Assembly: GCA_030636255.1 (NCBI GenBank)
Contig: DAOVXH010000043.1
Coordinates: forward strand, 1 to 10,599
Direction of reading: 5' to 3'
Length of the DNA: 10,599 bases
DNA from: Methanomassiliicoccales archaeon
Lineage (GTDB): Archaea > Thermoplasmatota > Thermoplasmata > SG8-5
The notes under the pieces were generated by a model. The model searched no databases and was not told the origin of the DNA. It was given only the letters and a program-made list of their open reading frames with translations. The translations under genes and the position numbers were made by a program. Positions within the stretch are counted from its first letter, which is position 1, and each line of letters starts with the position of its first letter. Below, piece by piece: positions 6,432-10,599 of the stretch.

Positions 6432-6455
6432 CCTAGACCCTAGCACCTAGACCCT
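6432..6455 (-). repeat. Right heptamer tandem repeat
   Basis: On the minus strand the units are AGGGTCT, AGGTGCT, AGGGTCT and a partial AGG. The array overlaps the TAG stop codon (6454-6456) of the surface-protein gene. It is inverted relative to the array at 5838-5872, sharing AGGTGCTAGGGT exactly. Confidence 0.7.
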
Positions 6456-7251
6456 ATTTCCTAAACTTCTTCAAAATATTTCTTTTGTGAATATCCAGTC
6501 TCCCGCTGAGCCTTAATAATTTCATTTCAATTTTCGGATAGGCGCCAGGATTGTCCAGCACATAGGATGCAAAGGCAAGGAATCCCACGAACCCAGTAAG
6601 TGCCACCAGACCATAGAAGGGCCACATGGGAATTGGAATCTTCAGGGAAAATGCAGAATCAGGAATCAGGCCGTCATAGCCCAGTTCTGCCAGGTATGTC
6701 TGATTAATCTCTCCGGCGCCAGCCTCGGTCTCTGTAAGCTGATACCACTGGGTTTCATCAAAATGGCCTCTGGAGACCATGGTATAGGTTACGTTTTCAT
6801 ATGTGAATGTAAAATTAAACCGCACAAAATAGGTGCTCTGGCTGAAATATGAGCCATGGGGAGTTTTTCTCTCGGTGTCTATGGTAAATTCTACAGGATA
6901 ATTGGTGCCAGGTTGAATGTCCCCGCAATCCATTGTCATATCTGGCTCACCGGACTCCACAATCACCGGGGGAATATCAATATCAGACACTGGCAATGAT
7001 TCTTCAAGTGTGGCATACTGATAAATTGAAATTGAAAGGCTAGCATTCTCCATTGGGCTGGTGAGGTTCCATTGGTCAGGATTATTCACAGTCAGGGAAA
7101 AAACACCGGACTGGCCAGGCACTATTGTAGGGGTACTGAAATCATCCAGGAACTTATTGACAAATCGCGGCTCCTGGATTAACTGGGCCTGGGCTATCGA
7201 GGCCAGCATTAGGATGACCAGGGCGATTGTTAGTATCTGGTAGCGCCTCAT
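6454..7251 (-). CDS. Secreted, C-terminally membrane-anchored beta-sandwich surface protein
   Basis: A 265-residue exported protein. Residues 1-22 are a signal peptide (basic MRRY, hydrophobic core, cleavage likely after SIAQA). Residues about 40-175 form a predicted beta-sandwich ectodomain with TIVPGQSGVFSLTVNNPDQW and a later GDIQPGTNYPVEFTI, the pattern of archaeal NEW3/CARDB-like domains. Five N-glycosylation sequons are visible (62, 69, 146, 153, 183). One membrane helix at about 211-231 (PFYGLVALTGFVGFLAFASY) is followed by a basic cytoplasmic tail (KLLRLSGRLDIHKRNILKKF). The start has no ribosome binding site, so the mRNA may be leaderless; TTTTTAC near 7275-7281 is a weak TATA candidate. 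It lies 46 bases after the four-helix membrane protein gene. The specific function is not recognised. Confidence 0.75.
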   Translation of the reverse strand: MRRYQILTIALVILMLASIAQAQLIQEPRFVNKFLDDFSTPTIVPGQSGVFSLTVNNPDQWNLTSPMENASLSISIYQYATLEESLPVSDIDIPPVIVESGEPDMTMDCGDIQPGTNYPVEFTIDTERKTPHGSYFSQSTYFVRFNFTFTYENVTYTMVSRGHFDETQWYQLTETEAGAGEINQTYLAELGYDGLIPDSAFSLKIPIPMWPFYGLVALTGFVGFLAFASYVLDNPGAYPKIEMKLLRLSGRLDIHKRNILKKFRK

Positions 7252-7297
7252 TGTCTATGCAATGATTGAAAGGGGTAAAAAGGTTTTGGCAATTTAC

Positions 7298-7732
7298 CTA
7301 TTTCAAACCCAGGTACAGCAAGATGGACAGTGCCACCATGGAGAACAGGTCTGGAAGCATTGAAAATGGGCCAATTCCAAACACCTTGTACCCGAATAGG
7401 ATTGGCAATAAAGGATTGGATAGCAAAGCATACAGGAACAGTGAGAACATCATTATTATCAGACCAATAGTGAATTCCGCTTTTGTCTCCCTGTACACCT
7501 TCACATAGATCATTATCAAGATACTGGATAACACCAAATTAATCATGCAGAATGCTACTTTTGTGCTGATATAACGGTCTCTATCCTCAGGGTCTAAACG
7601 GTCAGGCGGTGAAATTTGATTAGGATATTCCCTGCCCGGGGCATCGTAATACGTGTTGGCGAGAAGTACCCCAATAAGGCCTGCGGTCATTATCAATAGG
7701 ATTATCATTGCCACTAATATTTTCTTGCTCAT
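7298..7732 (-). CDS. Small four-helix membrane protein, coupled to regulator
   Basis: A 144-residue integral membrane protein of unrecognised family. Predicted helices lie at about 4-26, 60-80, 85-107 and 120-142. Between the first two is an extracellular-looking loop rich in Tyr, Pro, Asp and Arg (TYYDAPGREYPNQISPPDRL). Its ATG overlaps the stop of the upstream helix-turn-helix gene in ATGA, so the two are translationally coupled. The pairing suggests that the regulator controls, or is controlled by, this membrane protein, as in one-component regulator/membrane-partner pairs (inference). Confidence 0.7.
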   Translation of the reverse strand: MSKKILVAMIILLIMTAGLIGVLLANTYYDAPGREYPNQISPPDRLDPEDRDRYISTKVAFCMINLVLSSILIMIYVKVYRETKAEFTIGLIIMMFSLFLYALLSNPLLPILFGYKVFGIGPFSMLPDLFSMVALSILLYLGLK

Positions 7733-8055
7733 CTTCTCACTTCCTTATTATTTTTCTTAATTAGGTCATTTTTCCCAATTCTCTCCCAAATCTCCGTGAA
7801 AACATCAAGGTTTTCTTCAAGAATCGTGGAGAGAAAGTACATCTTGCCATACTTCTTGCCCATTGAGGTTATTAGATTGTTCTTCTCCAGAACATCAATA
7901 TGGTGTCGTATGGTCTTATAGTCTAATTTTAAAATTTCAGCCAATTGATTGGCATTGGACGGTTGGTCCTGGAGCTGGTTAATTATCCTGGCTCTGTTAA
8001 GCCCGCCCTCGCTTCCGGCAATCATCCACCACAATAGCTGTTTGATTGACCTCAT
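7729..8055 (-). CDS. ArsR-like winged helix-turn-helix transcription regulator
   Basis: A 108-residue DNA-binding protein. The opening MRSIKQLLWWMIAGSEGGLN and RARIINQLQDQPSNANQLAE is typical of a family of archaeal ArsR-like regulators. The recognition helix is within LDYKTIRHHIDVLEKNNLI (44-62) and the beta-wing within GKKYGKMYFLS (66-76). The C-terminal tail is helical and charged. None of the cysteines used by metal-sensing ArsR proteins is present, so metal sensing through Cys is unlikely. No ribosome binding site stands before the ATG, consistent with leaderless translation. The gene overlaps the four-helix membrane protein gene by 4 bases. Confidence 0.82.
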   Translation of the reverse strand: MRSIKQLLWWMIAGSEGGLNRARIINQLQDQPSNANQLAEILKLDYKTIRHHIDVLEKNNLITSMGKKYGKMYFLSTILEENLDVFTEIWERIGKNDLIKKNNKEVRR

Positions 8056-8100
8056 TAAATGACCATAAGATATTGTTCTATTTGTAGTGTTGGGAATGAA

Positions 8101-8109
8101 TGTATAAAT
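8101..8109 (-). promoter_or_regulatory. Possible TATA-like box of the regulator operon
   Basis: The minus strand reads CATTTATAC, which would place a start near 8080 and give a leader of about 25 bases without a ribosome binding site. A second candidate, ACAAATAG around 8081-8088, would give a leaderless mRNA starting at the ATG. The sequence cannot decide between them. Confidence 0.35.
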
Positions 8110-8112
8110 GGG

Positions 8113-8137
8113 GAGCAGCCAGGTTTTTTGGCTGCTC
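8113..8137 (-). terminator. Stem-loop after the Spy-like gene, possible terminator or RNA element
   Basis: GAGCAGCCA (8113-8121) and TGGCTGCTC (8129-8137) form a perfect 9-bp GC-rich stem with a 7-base loop. It lies about 30 bases past the stop of the secreted helical protein gene and about 60 bases before the regulator gene. On the minus strand the stem is followed by CCCCATTTATAC, without the T-tract expected of an intrinsic or archaeal terminator. An mRNA 3'-end stabiliser, processing site or operator is equally possible. Confidence 0.45.
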
Positions 8138-8165
8138 TATTGGTGTTATGGGAGAAAATGGGAAA

Positions 8166-8825
8166 TTAAGGCTTGCCGGAACCGTCGCAAAATTCGCCTG
8201 GTTCGCCGAACATACCTGGCCTACCGCCCTGGCCTGGGCCAAACCCCTCACCATCTGAGCCGCCTGAATCTCCGAACCTGCCTGGTCTGCCACCCTGTCC
8301 TGGACCGTGGCCTTCATCCATTCCTGAGCCACGCATTTTCGGTGGGATTATTCCATACTGGTCTAGTAAATCTTTCAGCTCTGCACGGATTTCCTGTGCA
8401 TCATCCCTGAGGGGTTGAAGTTCATCACGGATGTCCATGCGGTTCATGTCCTGGTCCCACAGTTCATCTCTGGTCTCGTGGATTTCATCCATCTTGTCCA
8501 TTAGCTCATTTATCTTGGCCTGGATTTCATCAATCTGGGCCTCGGTGAGTCCATAGGATTCGAGGTTTAGGTCAATAAAGTCCTGGGACATTGTCCGGGC
8601 AGTTTCCCTTATCTCGGTCCTGGTGGCATGTTCTTCCTGCATGGTTAGTACGGTGTCCCTGATTTCTTCATTTTGTTCCGGGGTTATCAGGTACATTTCA
8701 TCCTGAGTTTCAGAGACTTCCTGGCTAATATCTGTATCTCCTGTTTCCTGTGCCATTGCTACTACACCAAGTGTTGATAACATCAACACACCGATTAGTA
8801 GGCCGGCAATCATCATTTTGTTCAT
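8166..8825 (-). CDS. Secreted acidic helical Spy/CpxP-like protein with Gly/Pro repeat tail
   Basis: From the ATG at 8825 the product has 219 residues. A signal peptide occupies 1-25 (MNKMMIAGLLIGVLMLSTLG..AMA). The mature part, about 46-157, is highly acidic and predicted helical or coiled. It contains two LTxxQ-like motifs, ITPEQNEEIR (about 47) and LTEAQIDEIQ (about 93), the hallmark of the bacterial periplasmic chaperone/stress proteins Spy and CpxP. The tail (about 171-219) has two 22-residue repeats, each with GPGQGGRPG followed by R/M-F-G, and one lone cysteine near the end. A TTG reading starts 3 codons earlier, but GGAG (8835-8838) is 1 base from TTG and 9 from ATG, which favours ATG. 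It has its own promoter. A chaperone or metal-binding role is only a suggestion. Confidence 0.7.
   Translation of the reverse strand: MNKMMIAGLLIGVLMLSTLGVVAMAQETGDTDISQEVSETQDEMYLITPEQNEEIRDTVLTMQEEHATRTEIRETARTMSQDFIDLNLESYGLTEAQIDEIQAKINELMDKMDEIHETRDELWDQDMNRMDIRDELQPLRDDAQEIRAELKDLLDQYGIIPPKMRGSGMDEGHGPGQGGRPGRFGDSGGSDGEGFGPGQGGRPGMFGEPGEFCDGSGKP
8206..8307 (-). repeat. 66-bp in-frame tandem repeat in the Spy-like gene
   Basis: The segment starting at 8206 (CCGAACATACCTGGCC on the plus strand) recurs 66 bases later at 8272 (CCGAACCTGCCTGGTC) with substitutions mostly at third codon positions. It encodes the duplicated GPGQGGRPG block. The synonymous drift suggests an old, protein-level-conserved duplication. 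Confidence 0.65.
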
Positions 8826-8834
8826 TTTTTTCAA

Positions 8835-8838
8835 CTCC
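8835..8838 (-). promoter_or_regulatory. Ribosome binding site that decides the Spy-like gene start
   Basis: GGAG on the minus strand lies 9 bases before the ATG at 8825 and only 1 base before the alternative TTG at 8834, so the ATG is the functional start. Confidence 0.6.
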
Positions 8839-8871
8839 TGTCTTTTTTTGACAATACATCTTAGGCTGAGG

Positions 8872-8879
8872 TATATAAT
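8872..8879 (-). promoter_or_regulatory. TATA-like box of the Spy-like gene
   Basis: The minus strand reads ATTATATA, placing the transcript start near 8848-8852 and a leader of about 25 bases containing CAGGAG. Just upstream, GGAATTTTCC (8881-8890) is a small inverted repeat (GGAA/TTCC) that may be the TFB-contact region or an operator half. The gene can thus be expressed separately from the ABC transporter genes upstream. Confidence 0.55.
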
Positions 8880-8937
8880 AGGAATTTTCCAGAATTACGC
8901 CCAAATAATACCCAAATTGAACAGCAATTATCAGAGT

Positions 8938-9693
8938 TTACGGATACTCATTCTCACGGAACACAATAGCGCCAATGACCAGGCAGACAATGGTTATGAC
9001 AATCAAGACAAGATATGCTGTGCCAGCATCTGCAGATTCATAGAAGGCCAGTTCACCATAGTCAATCCAACTGTCGCCGATTGAACGGATGAAATGCTTG
9101 ATTGTATAGCCGCTGATGGCGCCGGGAATGGAGCCGATAAAGCCCTCCCAGATGAACGCAAAGAACAGCCCAAAGTAAACTGGTCGCTTGAACATTGTGC
9201 CCATTAGCAGGAATAGAGCGGCATAGACCAAAGAGCCGATGATTGACAGGCCAATCATTGCGCCCAGTATCTCTACGGCCTCAGTGCTGAAACCTTTCTG
9301 TGCGAAGAAGGCTAGCCAGCCCAGTAGATTTATAACAATCAATATCAGGGAGAGGGAGACAGCCAGGGACATGTAATAGCCAATATAGGAAATTCCTCGG
9401 TCCAGTGGTGCGGTAATTACCTGGGTGATGCTCTTATCATCTATTTCATTCCGTATCAATGATGCGCCGTATATCATGGCGATGATAGGCATTATGAAAG
9501 ATAGAATAAGAATGTCCATTATGCTTGCTCCAGCATCCAGGGTATCCATTTCCTGGGAACCAGCATAGCCCATTATGGATGCAACAAGGAGCGCAATTAG
9601 CAGAGTAATGACCCAGCGGCGATTGAACAGTACCTTTCTGAAGGAGTATTTGAATATGGCCAGTATTCCTGATATGTAAGCGTTCAGACTCAT
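8938..9693 (-). CDS. ABC-2 type transporter permease
   Basis: From the ATG at 9693 the product has 251 residues with about six membrane helices (near 28-45, 60-78, 104-125, 137-160, 168-190, 228-247). The first cytoplasmic loop region NEIDDKSITQVITAPLDRGI resembles the coupling region of ABC-2 exporters of the NatB/YhaP/CcmB-like kind. A longer reading to 9738 would overlap the ATPase gene by 44 bases. The ATG at 9693 instead lies 1 base after the ATPase stop and follows GGTGGGATGGTGAG, so it is preferred. With the upstream ATPase it forms one exporter; the substrate is unknown. The Spy-like gene downstream hints at an envelope-related role. Confidence 0.82.
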   Translation of the reverse strand: MSLNAYISGILAIFKYSFRKVLFNRRWVITLLIALLVASIMGYAGSQEMDTLDAGASIMDILILSFIMPIIAMIYGASLIRNEIDDKSITQVITAPLDRGISYIGYYMSLAVSLSLILIVINLLGWLAFFAQKGFSTEAVEILGAMIGLSIIGSLVYAALFLLMGTMFKRPVYFGLFFAFIWEGFIGSIPGAISGYTIKHFIRSIGDSWIDYGELAFYESADAGTAYLVLIVITIVCLVIGAIVFRENEYP

Positions 9694-9694
9694 C

Positions 9695-10599
9695 TCACCA
9701 TCCCACCAGATATTTGAATATTGATTCGAGGTTATCATCCTCGCTGTACATTCGTTCTATCTTTGCCCCGGTCTGCTCCAGAAGCTCTGGCATATCATTG
9801 AAAAAGTCGTCTGGCCTGGTCACCTTCACCGATATACTGTATCTGTTCTCATTATATCCAACCGAGACCGTGTAATCCTTGTCAACCAGTGCCTTTGCCA
9901 GTTCATTGATTTTGAAGCCCTCGACAATAATATTATGCGGGTGCTGGCTGATAAGATTACGTATCTCCGAAATTATGCCAGAGGCAACTGCCCGACCCTT
10001 GTAAATCAGCACAATATCATGAGTCATGCGCTCTATTTCATGGAGAACATGGCTGCTGACAATTATATTGTGCCCATATTCTTTGTTCAATTGCTTGATT
10101 AGATTGATAATATCTCGCCTGGCTATTGGGTCCAAACCGCTGAGAGGTTCGTCCAGCAAAAGGAGCTTGGGATTATGCAAAAGTGCGCCAGCAATCTTCA
10201 ATCGCTGTTTCATTCCCTTGCTGTAGCCGCCCATTTTTCTGTCCATGTCCTTGCTCATCTTCACTATATTGGTTACCTCGAAAATTCGCTTTTGCATAGC
10301 AGATTTTTCCATGGCATGGAGGCCGCCCAGGAATTGAAGATATTGATTTCCTGTCATGTCCAGAGGCAGGAACTCATAGTCCGGGCAGAACCCGATATTT
10401 GCCAGCTGCTTTGAGTTGCCCCAGGGGCGCTGGCCCATTACATGAAGCTCGCCTGCATTTGATTTTATTGTGCCAACTACGAGCTTGAAGAATGTACTCT
10501 TTCCTGCACCATTGGGGCCGACAATGCCGGTAATTCCCTCGGAAATTGTTACATGGAAACCATTGAGACCGATGACATTACCGTACCATTTTGAAAGGA
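9695..10599 (-). CDS. ABC-2 transporter ATP-binding protein, N-terminus cut by window edge
   Basis: The reading frame is open from the right edge; 300 residues are visible and only the first few are missing (it begins LSKWYGNVIGLNGFHVTI). All ABC motifs are present: Walker A GPNGAGKST (visible residues 27-35), a Q-loop region IGFCPDYEFLPLDMTG in which acidic residues stand where many relatives have Gln, signature GGYSKGMKQRL (123-133), Walker B LLLLDEP (145-151), D-loop SGLD, and the H-loop His in IIVSSHVLHEI. The C-terminal 90 residues form the accessory domain common in ABC-2 exporter ATPases (NIIVEGFKINEL...SISVKVTRPDDF). It powers the adjacent permease on the cytoplasmic face. The internal Met at 10438 is not the start, because Walker A lies upstream of it. 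Confidence 0.92.
   Translation of the reverse strand, partial: LSKWYGNVIGLNGFHVTISEGITGIVGPNGAGKSTFFKLVVGTIKSNAGELHVMGQRPWGNSKQLANIGFCPDYEFLPLDMTGNQYLQFLGGLHAMEKSAMQKRIFEVTNIVKMSKDMDRKMGGYSKGMKQRLKIAGALLHNPKLLLLDEPLSGLDPIARRDIINLIKQLNKEYGHNIIVSSHVLHEIERMTHDIVLIYKGRAVASGIISEIRNLISQHPHNIIVEGFKINELAKALVDKDYTVSVGYNENRYSISVKVTRPDDFFNDMPELLEQTGAKIERMYSEDDNLESIFKYLVGW

Noticed and set aside
5838..6455. CRISPR array or complete insertion sequence
   Set aside because: Repeat units are 7 bases in direct tandem without spacers, and the enclosed gene is a membrane protein, not a transposase.
8173..8418. Pro-rich plus-strand open frame opposite the Spy-like gene tail
   Set aside because: It is the complement of the Gly/Pro repeat codons, and the minus-strand frame has a signal peptide, promoter and ribosome binding site.
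9695..10438. ATPase starting at the Met at 10438
   Set aside because: The frame continues open to the right edge and the Walker A motif lies upstream of that Met, so the gene is cut by the window.

Overview
The window is chromosomal DNA of an archaeon. This is shown by the archaeal gene order ftsZ - secE - spt5/nusG - rpl11, a short single-helix SecE/Sec61-gamma, an archaeal-type L11 N-terminus, and TATA-like boxes about 25 bases before several inferred transcript starts. Ribosome binding sites of the GGTGA/GGAGG type are present. The mix of gene families (GvpD/KaiC-like ATPase with roadblock protein, ArsR-like helix-turn-helix plus small membrane protein, NEW3/CARDB-like beta-sandwich proteins) suggests a Euryarchaeota/Thermoplasmatota-type lineage. 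That placement is inference and only moderately supported.

Left part (1-2404, minus strand): a housekeeping operon read leftwards, with FtsZ (cell division), SecE (protein export), Spt5/NusG (transcription elongation) and the first 22 codons of ribosomal protein L11. The Spt5 protein is about twice the usual archaeal length, because a predicted beta-sandwich domain of about 155 residues precedes its NGN and KOW domains.

Middle-left (2591-5115, plus strand): diverging from ftsZ, a roadblock/LC7 protein overlaps a 511-residue GvpD-like ATPase that has one good P-loop and a second KaiC-like half whose P-loop is lost. A V4R/4-vinyl-reductase-like small-molecule-sensor protein follows from its own promoter. 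Together they look like a cytoplasmic sensing or signalling module next to the division operon. No gas-vesicle structural genes are present.

Middle-right (5118-8055, minus strand): an MgtC/SapB membrane protein, then an AT-rich orphan membrane-anchored protein bracketed by inverted copies of a 7-bp tandem repeat (AGGTGCT/AGGGTCT family). Next come a surface-anchored beta-sandwich protein and a translationally coupled pair of a winged-helix regulator and a four-helix membrane protein.

Right part (8166-10599, minus strand): a secreted acidic helical protein with two LTxxQ-like motifs (Spy/CpxP-like) and a Gly/Pro-rich tandem-repeat tail, with its own promoter. Upstream of it is an ABC-2 exporter pair of permease and ATPase, the ATPase running off the right edge. 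From 5872 rightwards most products are membrane or exported proteins, so this half reads as a cell-envelope region. No gap longer than 300 bases lacks a gene. No tRNA, rRNA, CRISPR array or transposase gene was seen.
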